A stretch of 64,000 nt of DNA from Ixodes scapularis (lineage: Eukaryota > Arthropoda > Arachnida > Ixodida > Ixodidae): positions 192,027,027 through 192,091,026 of the forward strand of contig NW_024609857.1 in assembly GCF_016920785.2 (NCBI RefSeq), in the 5' to 3' direction. The translations under genes were made by a program, and so were the position numbers. The notes below the pieces were generated by a model. The model was given only the letters and a program-made list of their open reading frames with translations. It did not search any database and was not told the DNA's origin. This document shows, in pieces, positions 32,894 through 42,525 of this stretch. Position 1 is the stretch's first letter, and every line of letters starts with the position of its first letter.

Positions 32894-34240
32894 ATGTCGA
32901 CGCCTACGAAGGCACAGTGTTTCTCTTTTAATGTTCCGGCGGACACTCCGGTAGATGCCATCATGGACAGCATTCAAGCCGTCGCCGGCGGGGATGGTCT
33001 GTCGTACCTGCAACACCACGGTGGAGCAAGGTTCATGGCAGCGGTCAGCACCATGGCCGCCGCACAACGACTTGTAGCGCAAGGTTTCTTGTCGCTGGGT
33101 AACGTGGAAGTCCCCCTGGAGCCAGTGGGAGCCCACGTTGTGTTTGTCTCGGTGTACCGCCTTCCCCCGTACGTGTCGGAGGAGGCACTGGTGCAAGTCC
33201 TCGCACAGTACGGCAAGGTGAAGGCGATCAACCACGTCACCTTTCGAGACCGCCCGGACGTCAGGACCGGCACCCGGGTGGTCAAGATGGAGATGTCGAA
33301 GCCGGTCCCCAACTTCGTCCACATCAAGGGACACCGGGTGATGGTGGACTACCGTGGTCTGCGACGCGTCTGCAGCCGGTGCGGGCTGGAAGGCCACATC
33401 GGACCCGCCTGCAAGACTCCACGTTGCGACAGATGTGGCGTTTTTGGGCATGCGACGGCAGGTTGCACGGCTCCTTGCCAGCGGTGCGGCCACGGCCACG
33501 CAACCACGGACTGCGTCCAGCGAAAGTCGTATGCCGCCGCCGCCAAGCAACCCAGGGAGGACCGTCCACGCACTTCGCAGCGAGTTGTCGACACCGTCTC
33601 CGACCCAGCCCCCCAGCTTTCCGGTGACGACTCGGACCCGTCCATCCGCCCGCGGACCCCACCACCTCCCCCTGTTGTCTCGGATTCCGACGCTTCGTCG
33701 AACGCCGGAGTTTCCGACAGCCAAGCTTCGGGCGCTCCATCGAACGCGGCCGCCCCTACCGACGGCCAAACTTCGGACATTCCGTGGAACGTGGACGCCA
33801 ACCCCGGCAGCCAAGCGTCGCGCGTTTCATCGAACGCGGCCAGCAGCCAAGCCTCGCGCGTTCCATCGAACGTGGCCGCTAAACCCGACTGCCAAACCTC
33901 AGACGCTTCGTCGAATGCGGCCGCCATCCTTGAATCTCACAGCATTGATTCCGAAGATCTGAGCGACGATTCCGACCGCCTTTTCATCGCTGAGGAAGGC
34001 GACGTGACCCCAGGCCAGGGACATCCGCCACCCACGCCAGAGGTTTCGACGACAACGACGTCACGTGAGTCGTCCGCAGAGTCGGCATCTCCCGACGCCG
34101 ACATGCCGGACGACCGCTCCGATGCCAAACGCGTTTTCTCGCCTGCTAGCGGCGGCTCGGACGCGTCTCCCGCCTCGTCAGCTAAAAAGAAGCGGCTCGG
34201 CGCGGACAATTTTGACTACGCGGAATCGCTGAAATTCTAA
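32894..34240 (+). CDS. LINE ORF1: RNA-binding protein with three CCHC zinc knuckles, 448 aa
   Basis: The first ATG with good context is at 32894 (MSTPTKAQCF). Residues about 80-155 form an RRM-like unit (VVFVSVYRLPPYVSEEALVQ). It is followed by three zinc knuckles, CSRCGLEGHIGPAC at 160-173, CDRCGVFGHATAGC at 178-191 and CQRCGHGHATTDC at 195-207. The C-terminal half is a low-complexity Ser/Ala/Asp/Pro-rich chain with repeats of the type SQASRVPSNVAA and an acidic stretch. In L1/Tx1-type elements ORF1 coats the element RNA. ORF2 starts 38 bp after the stop in another frame. No stops or frameshifts. Confidence 0.85.
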   Translation: MSTPTKAQCFSFNVPADTPVDAIMDSIQAVAGGDGLSYLQHHGGARFMAAVSTMAAAQRLVAQGFLSLGNVEVPLEPVGAHVVFVSVYRLPPYVSEEALVQVLAQYGKVKAINHVTFRDRPDVRTGTRVVKMEMSKPVPNFVHIKGHRVMVDYRGLRRVCSRCGLEGHIGPACKTPRCDRCGVFGHATAGCTAPCQRCGHGHATTDCVQRKSYAAAAKQPREDRPRTSQRVVDTVSDPAPQLSGDDSDPSIRPRTPPPPPVVSDSDASSNAGVSDSQASGAPSNAAAPTDGQTSDIPWNVDANPGSQASRVSSNAASSQASRVPSNVAAKPDCQTSDASSNAAAILESHSIDSEDLSDDSDRLFIAEEGDVTPGQGHPPPTPEVSTTTTSRESSAESASPDADMPDDRSDAKRVFSPASGGSDASPASSAKKKRLGADNFDYAESLKF

Positions 34241-34278
34241 TCGACTGTCTGCCATGTTTTTCTTTTACTTTTTTTTTC

Positions 34279-37200
34279 ATGGGCCTACACATTTTGACGT
34301 TAAATGTGCAGGGTTTTCGGAATCCGAACAAGCAGCGCGAAGTGATACACTTTGCCCAGTCTAATCACTGCGATCTGCTCTTTTTGCAAGAAACTAATTT
34401 TTTTTCTGCCCGGGATGTGGCAGAATTTAAGGCCCGTTTTTCGATTCCTTGTTATTTTTCTCTCGCACCTTCTTGCGCGCGTGGTGTTGGCGTTTTAATA
34501 TTCCGCACTTCGTTTTTGCGAGGTGCTTTTTCACTGTGCGACCCGGACGGTCGCATCCTTGTGTACAGTTTTTTTATCGGTCATGCCAAGTTTCGGGCTA
34601 TAAGCGTTTACGCTCCAGTTCGTGGCGGCCACACGCCGGCGAGGGATTTTTTTAGAAGCCTTCTGCAGTATGTGCCCGAGGACGGTTTTTTCTTCCTCTG
34701 CGGGGACTTCAACTGTGTAATAGACTCTTCTCGAGACGTTCGCGGGCCTGGTCGCGGGCGGAATACCTCTGACGCTCAGGAGCTGGTTCGGCTTCTCGGG
34801 CTGCACGACCTGCGCGATGCCTGGGTCGAACTACACGGCGCTGCGTACGACTCCACGTGGTCGCGGGGCACGTCGTCGAGCCGGCTGGACCGCGTCTATG
34901 TCCAGAAACATCTTGCATCGCGTCTCCTCAGCTGCGAGGTGCTTTCCTTTCCATCAGCTGCAGGCTATGTTTCAGATCATCGCCCGGTTTCAGCGGTTTT
35001 TGATGTGTCGAGTTTTTTGTACCCACGCGGCGACACATGGCGCCTAGATATCTCGCTACTGCGGGACGAACCGTCCATCTCTAGCTTACGACAATCGATT
35101 CGGGCGTCACTGACGGCCGTTGCCTTGTCCCCCGCCCAGTGGGACGCGCTGAAGTCTGACTGCCGGTTTTTCGCGACGGCAGCTGGGAAGTCGCTTCGGC
35201 GCCGCACGACGGAGGCCCTCAATGAGGTTGTCCGTCGCATTCGCATTGTGCAGCGTGGTGTTGTGCGCACCTCCTTGATGTTTGAGTACCTCACGGTTCT
35301 TCGCGATCGCCATCAACGTCTGTTGAGCATGTCCTCTCGAAGTGCTGTGGCGCAGCGGCTGCGTGACCAGCCGGTGGAAGACCCGGAGGTGCTCCGGTGC
35401 CTCCGTGCCACACGCGCCGGTGGGGACGGGTACTCGTACGTTCCCAATGTACATCTCGCGGACGGTAGCCTTTCGGAGGACCCCCGTGAAATTGGCGCGG
35501 TGTTCCGAAATTTCTTTTCGTCCCTATTTTGCTCGAACCCCGCCGTAAACATCTCGAATTTCGCCGAGCGGGTTCGCCTTTTTTGCGGAGATCTCCCGGC
35601 CTGCCCTGATGATCTCGGCTCCTCTCTGTTCCGTCCTACAACACGCGAGGAACTCTTTGACGTCCTCCGGGCTATGAAAGTCGGGTCTGCCCCAGGCCCC
35701 GACGGCTTACCAGCCGAATTTTACGTCACTTTTTGGGATGTCCTGGCGAATCCCCTAGTCCAGCTTGTGAACGGTTTTCTGGAGACAGGCGAAGTTCCAC
35801 CATCCTTCAGAAGAGGTCGCGTCATCCTCCTCCCAAAGGAGGGTGGCTCTTCATCGGATCCTGCGGCTTGGCGACCTATCACTCTGTTAAACGCAGACTA
35901 TAAGATAGTAGCGTCTCTACTCGTCTCGCGCCTCCGTACGGTCATGCCCCATGTGGTGAGCCCTGTTCAAACGTGTTCGGTGCCTGGGAGAAACATTTTT
36001 TCGTCCCTGTCACTCACACGAGACCTCTTTTCGTACGCGAATTTTACCCATCTGTCGGGGGCCTGTGTCTCCCTCGATCAAGCGAAAGCGTTTGATAGGG
36101 TTGAGCATAGTTATCTGTTCGAGGTCCTGAGAGCCTTTCGCTTCCCCGAGACTTTCATTTCGTTACTTCAGTCCCTATACAGCGGACTGACTGGCCATTT
36201 GCAAGTCAACGGGTGTCTTCTTCCGCCTTTTCCAGTAAGTAGGGGAGTACGACAGGGCTGCCCGTTGTCTCCCTTACTCTACGTTCTTAGTCTTGATCCG
36301 CTTCTCCGACGTCTTGCATCCTGCCCCCGGATTTGTGGCTTTCCGCTGCCCGGCCGGGACTCAGTCGTGGTTAGCGCCTACGCAGACGACGTCAGTTTGT
36401 TTGTCCGCAACTCTGACAGTTTTGAGGCTGCTGGACAGCTGTTCTTGGAGTATGGCGCACTTTCTGGGGCTTGTTTAAACACTACCAAGAGCCAGGCTTT
36501 GGAGTTTGGAGGCTCCCCTTCCGCTCTACCTGCGGATATCCAGATTGTGAACGAGCTCCGAGTTCTCGGCGTGTTTTTTGACTCTCGTGGAGTGGCACCC
36601 CGCACGTGGGAGGTTGTAGCATCCGCCGTTGAACGTCAGGTGGCTGTTGCAGGGACCTTTACGCTCTCCCTCCGCGACAGAGCTTACCTAGTAAGAGCTG
36701 TTTTTTGTGGGCAACTTTTCTATGTTGCTCACATTGCACTTCCCCCTTCTCGATTCGCTAGCCGCATCACCTCATGTCTCTTCCGGTTTTACTGGAGCAG
36801 GGGCACTGAGCTAGTGACAAGGTCGGTGCTCCGCCTTCCCACGTCACTGGGCGGAAGGGGCATGCCCTGCGTCAGCACGGTGTGCCGCCTGCTCTCCCTC
36901 CGCACTGTTCTAGGGGTGTTAGATGACACGGATCACCCGGCACGGTCCCTGGCTCTTTATTTTCTAGGGCCCTCGCGCCGAGTGCTTGTTCCTCGCGCGT
37001 TGGGCAACCTTTACCCGAGCGCAGAAGCAACGCCACCGTTTTACCAAGCGGTGGTGGCTTGCCAAGAAGAGTTGAGGCAGGCGTTACCAGACCTCGAAGT
37101 ACGCGAAGTGCCACCGGCTCGCGTCGTCGAAGAGCTCTGCGTGACCCGGATCGCTCGTGAGCAGAGGGATCGGGCGAACGCCTTTCCGTGGACCTGGTCG

Positions 37201-37710
37201 GTTTCTCGCCGCCTTCCCGGACCTATGGAGGATTTTGAGTGGCGTCGGGGCTGGGGTGTCCTTCCAACGAGACAACGACTCCACCGCTGGGGCATCGTTC
37301 CCGACCCTAAGTGCCCCAACTGTGGACAGGTAGAAACAAACACCCATGTTTTCTTTGATTGTCCCGTTGCGCGCTCATTTTGGCGTTTGGTGCACCATGG
37401 CTTCCGGGGCATCGGCATCTGGAACTTTGTGTCAGGCGGTAGGTGCCCCCGCGGGGGCTTCGCCCTCCTCCTGTTGGCAGTCGGCCAACTGGTCCTCTGG
37501 CAGAATCGTTGTGCGGCGGTTGGCCAGCAACGACGATCTCGTGCAATGTGGCCAGTCCTCTCTCGACTGCGGGGTACCCTGCTCCGTCACCTAGACTCCG
37601 AGCTCTTTTGGTTGGGCGAGGAAGAGTTCCTCAGGCGGTGGTCTTGCCGCTACGTCCGGCTGGTCGGTGGTCACATCCACTTGCTTTTCGCGCCTCTCGC
37701 ACAGGTGTGA
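34279..37710 (+). CDS. LINE ORF2: APE-type endonuclease and reverse transcriptase, 1143 aa
   Basis: Residues 1-240 are an apurinic-type endonuclease: LNVQG, LQET with Glu38, YAPV at 111, GDFN at 142-145, SRLDRVYV at 201-208 and SDHRP with His234. The reverse transcriptase spans about 455-780: GSAPGPDGLPAEFY, WRPITLLNADYK, SLDQAKAFDRV, RGVRQGCPLSPLLYVLSLDP and the catalytic YADD at 701-704. A C-terminal C-x2-C-x7-H-x4-C zinc motif lies at 1012-1028. The domain order and the HILTLNVQGFRN start fit the Tx1 branch of L1-like LINEs. The protein would nick the target and prime reverse transcription there. All catalytic residues looked for are present. Confidence 0.9.
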   Translation: MGLHILTLNVQGFRNPNKQREVIHFAQSNHCDLLFLQETNFFSARDVAEFKARFSIPCYFSLAPSCARGVGVLIFRTSFLRGAFSLCDPDGRILVYSFFIGHAKFRAISVYAPVRGGHTPARDFFRSLLQYVPEDGFFFLCGDFNCVIDSSRDVRGPGRGRNTSDAQELVRLLGLHDLRDAWVELHGAAYDSTWSRGTSSSRLDRVYVQKHLASRLLSCEVLSFPSAAGYVSDHRPVSAVFDVSSFLYPRGDTWRLDISLLRDEPSISSLRQSIRASLTAVALSPAQWDALKSDCRFFATAAGKSLRRRTTEALNEVVRRIRIVQRGVVRTSLMFEYLTVLRDRHQRLLSMSSRSAVAQRLRDQPVEDPEVLRCLRATRAGGDGYSYVPNVHLADGSLSEDPREIGAVFRNFFSSLFCSNPAVNISNFAERVRLFCGDLPACPDDLGSSLFRPTTREELFDVLRAMKVGSAPGPDGLPAEFYVTFWDVLANPLVQLVNGFLETGEVPPSFRRGRVILLPKEGGSSSDPAAWRPITLLNADYKIVASLLVSRLRTVMPHVVSPVQTCSVPGRNIFSSLSLTRDLFSYANFTHLSGACVSLDQAKAFDRVEHSYLFEVLRAFRFPETFISLLQSLYSGLTGHLQVNGCLLPPFPVSRGVRQGCPLSPLLYVLSLDPLLRRLASCPRICGFPLPGRDSVVVSAYADDVSLFVRNSDSFEAAGQLFLEYGALSGACLNTTKSQALEFGGSPSALPADIQIVNELRVLGVFFDSRGVAPRTWEVVASAVERQVAVAGTFTLSLRDRAYLVRAVFCGQLFYVAHIALPPSRFASRITSCLFRFYWSRGTELVTRSVLRLPTSLGGRGMPCVSTVCRLLSLRTVLGVLDDTDHPARSLALYFLGPSRRVLVPRALGNLYPSAEATPPFYQAVVACQEELRQALPDLEVREVPPARVVEELCVTRIAREQRDRANAFPWTWSVSRRLPGPMEDFEWRRGWGVLPTRQRLHRWGIVPDPKCPNCGQVETNTHVFFDCPVARSFWRLVHHGFRGIGIWNFVSGGRCPRGGFALLLLAVGQLVLWQNRCAAVGQQRRSRAMWPVLSRLRGTLLRHLDSELFWLGEEEFLRRWSCRYVRLVGGHIHLLFAPLAQV

Positions 37711-38012
37711 GAGGCGTGGGGTGGGGTGAAAGGGGGGGGGGGGGGGATATGACGTTAGCCAGCCGAACGCTACGCCTGGCTTACACTGACATTTCTTAGA
37801 TAAAGGAGAGAACCCTCCTCGTGTGTGCTGATGAGATGTAAACAGCGGCCATATTTGGTTCGCTAAGTTATGTTTTTTCGTTACCTCCGTCCCTGGATCT
37901 TTGTAGCGTACATGTTCCTATTGTATACCGGTGTGATTTACGTCTTGCAGTTTACAGTGTCAATAAACTTTTCTTTAAACCCTGTAACATCTACCGCTGT
38001 ATCTGTTCTTAA

Positions 38013-39764
38013 AAGGACCATGAAATGACCTTTTTACTTTTTCCAGATAACTTTTACATAAAACCGTCAATGTTTACTGAATGCCGAACAGGCATCCGTT
38101 TTCGTCTCGGTTTATTAACTTCTACACAAAAAATTATTGAAATATCGACTTTTTCATTCTCTCCAACTGACCGCAAAAGAAGCCGTGACGTAGGCCGTTT
38201 CCGGAACCGGAAGTTCTCTCGGCAGTAGGAGAATGGGAGTGTTAGCGGCAACGAGTTGGGGTGCGCCGGTAGGTTTTACTGCGCTGATGTCACCGACGTA
38301 TTTCCTGAATCGGCGCCTCTCATCGCCGCATCGCAGCTGAGCGAAATTCAATGAGATATGTTGCGCTACAGCGACAGCATGGGACTAGACCCATACGCCG
38401 GTATGCCTGTTGGGAAGTGCAGCGAGTCTTCCGGTGAAGACTCCAGAAGTCAACCACCCCGTCATTGTTGGCAGAAGGGCCGGCCCGTGTCAGTCGTTTG
38501 CAAAGCGACGTAGATGGCGTTTTTCGTGGCCTCGGAGATGCAGAAGCGAGCCGACGTTAAAAAAGATACGTTTGAACTACGAGTGTCAGCAAGAGCCACG
38601 TAAATACCTGTTTACACTCGGAGCGGACGCGCGCGCTTGATGGAAGTCTTGTATTCGCGCTGTTTGTAAGCGCTTCGGGACCGTTCTTTTACGACTGCAA
38701 CTCGATACTGACGCGACACTCGGCAAAGGAAGGTTGGACCGGGGTTGTACGTATACCTCCCACGAACTGTTATAGCTCGACAGTGACGTGCAGTCTGTCA
38801 GAATAAAAATGGCATACCAATAACAAAGTGTACATACCGTGTTACGAAGGTAATCCATACGGCGTTTATTTCAGCTCTATATCACAAAAAACAAGAAGAT
38901 AGAATCGACGAGAGTCCCTTTTCGACGAGTGTTCGTCAACACTGCCTCGGAAAACAAGGGGAAGAGATTGACCTCACCTCTTAATCGAGAATTGAGGTCG
39001 GTGATCAAACTATAATACGGGAAGGGTCCACAAGGGTCGCGCGGGCATATTCCATTTAGCACGTTAGCCGATCGTAGGCAGACGGTCTTGCGACGAAGCA
39101 ACGCAGCGCCGAGTTGGAATGCCTGCTAGGCCTATACGCTTCGTCGGAGTCGGTGGATCCAGCGTTCTTGTTCGTCGTGGTCTGTTTTAAGTACTGTTTT
39201 CTTGCTGCTTGAAGTCGGCACGCGCGGGAAAAACACGTAGAAAAATAAACGTTCAGTCAGTCAGAGTTTGGGAGGAAGGAAAACAAAGAAAATAAATGGT
39301 CGTCGGTCGCCCGCCACCCAAGTAACTGTCGGCCCTGCCCTACTGCGCACACGCAGTAGTTGCTTCGTTTACCACACGATAGATGGCGCCTGGCTCTCAG
39401 CATTATCAAATTTGGCAATTTTCGCCACACATCTCTAATTATGCTACAAAATGTGGATCTGGATATTATTTAACAAAACTTTTAGGAAACATTCGCCGGC
39501 TATTTATTGTTTACGATCGCGGTGCTGGTGAGGTAGGCTCTTACCCAATAGGCGACCTGGATTTGGCTGACGTGCTCCATTTCCGCAGATGCATCGTAGT
39601 GAACAGGCGAAGGAAGGAAGGCGCAAAAGAGTCCAGTTTTCTTTTAAAAGTTCTATGGCAAATAATTTTTTTGGCTCCCTATTTTTGTGTTTTTGTGTTT
39701 CTTTTCACACCTTTTACGACGTGCGGTGGTTGAAACTCGATTTTAAAATCATTTCATGGTCCCT
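38013..39764. mobile_element. TTAA-flanked, non-autonomous piggyBac-like element, 1.75 kb
   Basis: The ends aaggaccatgaaatga and the complement of agggaccatgaaatga are inverted repeats. Both are flanked by TTAA (38009-38012 and 39765-39768), the target duplication of the piggyBac superfamily. No transposase frame is present; the longest open frame (39383-39733) has no recognised domain. Confidence 0.65.
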
Positions 39765-39821
39765 TTAAGCCAAAATAGAAGTCACGTGCAGTTCTTCGAA
39801 AGGCCGCTGCGGGAGAAATGG

Positions 39822-39945
39822 TGGCGCTGTGTTCGTCATTAGCTCGGTGCTCGGAGACAGATTGGGGCCACTTTTTCAAAGCTGTCTCTATGGGAGTTTC
39901 CCAACTGAGTGTTTTAGTAACGTTGGCGGTCACGGTCGGCCATTT
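39822..39945. repeat. Interspersed repeat fragment, inverted copy of 32400-32515
   Basis: gagtttcccaactgagtg plus ttttagtaacgttgg matches the complement of the 32.4-kb copy. A further piece to the right (tttggtagagtgatattatc) matches the complement of 42020-42050. Confidence 0.75.
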
Positions 39946-40100
39946 CTTTGGTAGAGTGATATTATCTCTAGCCGTCTTAATAATATGGCGCACAGCGCTA
40001 TGGCGGCAGGCTGTCATATAAATAACCGTGGGTCTAGTAAACTATACCTAGGGTGATATGTCGTGCTTGATTGAAGTTGTTTGACGAAGCGGATTCTTGA

Positions 40101-40336
40101 AACCCGGCGTGAACGGTAGCCCCGTATTTGAGGACCCGGTGAAAGTTCTACAAAAGCGCAGCACCTTGGGAAAGCAGCGCAGCTCGCATTGAAAGGAGAC
40201 GCCGTACCGGCGTCTGGTATCGACGCTTTTTTTTATGCGACTTTCGATGCGTGCTGTGCTGCTTTTCGCCGGTGCTGCGATTTCGTGAAACTTTCACCGG
40301 GTCCTCAAAGATCGGGCTACCGTTCATGCCAGGGTT
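40101..40336. mobile_element. Fold-back MITE of about 236 bp
   Basis: Left gaacggtagcccc…gaggacccggtgaaagtt is mirrored by right aactttcaccgggtcctc…gggctaccgttc. The arms are about 65 bp. No coding capacity. Confidence 0.8.
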
Positions 40337-40980
40337 TTAACAAAATGTTTCGTTGAACAATTTCAATCACGAACGAGATATCACCCACGGCTATTTTTAT
40401 GCAGCCTGTCACCACTGATCTCTTTTGTAGTAGGCTGAATCGTGGACCGCGGCCTCGGGAGCTGAGGCCGAGTTTCGGCACCGGCGGCCATTGATCGACA
40501 CCACCAAATGCATGGGACTCTATGGGAAAAACAAGAAAAAGTGTCGTTTTCCCTATTTCTAAGCTGTTGTCCGCACTGAAACGTTTTGGCTGCTTTTCGA
40601 TAAGCCCGTCAAATAGCTTGCGTACATACATTAAAACTGACAGCCCTCGCAGATCTAATAAATAAATATTTCGTGGTCGACAGTGACTCCGCTGGGCGAA
40701 AAATGTAGGGCAGTTCAATGAGGCGACAGTTCCCTAGAGGTACCGTAAAGTCGGTGGCGGTTTCGTTTAGTTGGGTTTAGCAGACGACAAGCTCGAAGGC
40801 TTTGATACGCGGGATTCGCCCCCTCCCGGAAAGCCGCTGTCGAGATGGAATTTTTTTGTCATTCATCAACTTCTGGTCTTCTCCGAGGACGGTCTGATTG
40901 AAGGCAAGTTCCATTGTTTACTCCACTACGAGAGCAAGCTTGCCAGCTGATCCGTAAGTGCTCCGGTACGTTTGATTTTT

Positions 40981-41682
40981 AGAGCGCAGCTCTTAGGGGC
41001 CCGTTCCCGGCTTGAGCGGCGTCGCCGTCGGCGTCGGCGTCGCCGTCGCCGTCGGCGTAACCAAGGTCATCCCAAGGTCACGTGACCCCTCCCAAGGTCA
41101 TCTCAAGGTCACGTGACCCCACGTGACCCCCTGAAGGTCACGTGACCCCTTCCAAGGTCATCTCAAGGTCACGTGACCCCAAGATGACCCCACGTGACCC
41201 TTTGAAGGTCACGTGACCCCCAAGTCACGTGACCCCTCTGAGGTCACGTGACCCCCGAGGTCACGTGGTCGGCTCCCCAAGGTCACGTGACCCCCGAGGT
41301 CACGTGACCCCCAAGGTCACGTGACCCCTTCCAAGGTCATCTCAAGGTCACGTGACCCCACGTGACCCCCAGGTCACGTGACCCCTCTGAGGTCACGTGA
41401 CCCCTCTGAGGTCACGTGACCCCCCGAGGTCACGTGACCCCTCCAGGTCACGTGACCCCCAAGGTCACGTGGGGGTCACCTTTGGGGTCACGTGGCCTTG
41501 AGGTCACCCCCAGGTCACGCCTCCCCGAGGTCACGTGACCCCCTCCCCGAAGTCACGTGACACCCCCCCCCGGAGCATATTAAAGAATGAGGGGAGGAGG
41601 AGGAGAAGGGGGAGGGGTCTACCCTCCCCTCAGTACCCTTCACTCCTCCTCCTCAAGAGCTGCGCTCCAATTCGGCGTTACA
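40981..41682 (-). mobile_element. GAGCGCAGCTC-bracketed repeat, copy C, with a TCACGTGA minisatellite
   Basis: This copy is inverted relative to A and B. It begins agagcgcagctcttaggggc and ends ctcaagagctgcgctccaat plus tcggcgttaca. Next to the left bracket is the shared ccggcttgagcggcgtcgcc tail, and next to the right bracket the shared GAGGAGGAG-type head. The interior is a minisatellite with about 18 exact TCACGTGA cores in roughly 500 bp, in irregular units of about 15-40 bp (ggtcacgtgacccc and ccaaggtcatctcaa spacers). CTAAATTTAG is absent here. Confidence 0.8.
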
Positions 41683-41989
41683 GGGATTTGTAAACGGCTT
41701 TCACTTTTTTTTAATCGGCGTTCGAACGTTTGACCAATACCGATTCGATCTCCAAAAACTCGACATAGAGAACACAGCGCACCATAAAATACTCGCCTCC
41801 GAGCACAGCGTACACTCTTCAATGTTCTTATTTTTGTGCGTTTCTCCCATAGACTTGCGTGTATTGCCTAGTGTCAAGCAATGACCGCCCGTGGCGACAA
41901 CGACGGGCTCCCGATCCGCGATCCAGCTTACTACAATAGAGATCAATGCCTGCCACCACAACATCCACAACGCTGTCTGCCATGGATGG

Positions 41990-42250
41990 ATGATAGTGGC
42001 TGCACCAGCTGTACATTGGCTAGAGGTAATATAACTCTACCAAACAGATTTCCGCCAGTGGCCGCATTCGCGGAGCGGGCAAATGCGATCCAGCAAAAAG
42101 ACATACGGACTAGTGGTCTAGGGTCACTGGAGCGTCTAGTCTGGCGTCTGACACCGCCTGCTAGTCGTGCGAGCAGACCTGCGGCAGCCTGTGGCATCGT
42201 ATGCTATTTCACCACCGTCTATCGTCGTCTGCAATGCCTCTAAAACGCGG
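41990..42250. repeat. Interspersed repeat segment related to 39.9-kb repeat
   Basis: ggctagaggtaatataactc plus taccaaacag matches the complement of sequence near 39943-39975. The rest has no recognised content. Confidence 0.4.
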
Positions 42251-42450
42251 ACATGAAAGCTGCGCGTTGGCGTCCGTTTTCGCCTTTTTTCGACTGCTAT
42301 TCCGCCCCGTCTAAAAAAGTTCTACAGTGCTCGCAACACTCGACCATGAAAGCGGCGCTCTAGTGTTTCATCATGGGCGAACGACAGTCCAATATAAGTG
42401 CTTGTCAGCGTCTGTCGATGTGTCGTAGAAAGCGACCGAGAGGACTAAAA

Positions 42451-42525
42451 ATGCCACAAAATAAATATGCAATCCTTTCAGCATTTATGTTGTTGGTATT
42501 TTTCCCCCTGGCATCCGCGTTTAAG
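42451..42525 (+). CDS. Candidate first coding exon with signal peptide
   Basis: ATG at 42451 follows gaggactaaaa. It encodes 25 residues, MPQNKYAILSAF then MLLVFFPLASAFK: a polar/basic start, a hydrophobic core and an ASA cleavage site, a textbook signal peptide. The last codon AAG is followed by a GTTAGT donor at 42526, giving a phase-0 exon. A TATA-like aatataag lies at 42391-42398. The frame is also open upstream to 42373, but the internal ATG places the hydrophobic core correctly. The downstream exons were not found in this window, and the product family is unknown. Confidence 0.5.

Larger units (their letters stand above)
32756..37985 (+). mobile_element. Apparently full-length Tx1-like non-LTR retrotransposon
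   Basis: Two intact ORFs lie in the order ORF1 (zinc-knuckle RNA-binding protein) and ORF2 (endonuclease-reverse transcriptase). They are followed by a G-run and a 3'UTR with AATAAA (about 37961). The 5' limit is a guess from base composition. No poly-A tail or target duplication could be fixed. Upstream lies a repeat fragment and downstream, 25-30 bp on, the TTAA-flanked element. Intact frames imply a young copy. Confidence 0.75.

Noticed and set aside
33349..33927. Long minus-strand and alternate-frame open frames over the LINE ORF1
   Set aside because: Shadows of the GC-rich ORF1 coding sequence.
40317..40718. A 133-codon minus-strand open frame
   Set aside because: It overlaps the end of a fold-back MITE and resembles non-coding repeat sequence; no domain or splice evidence.
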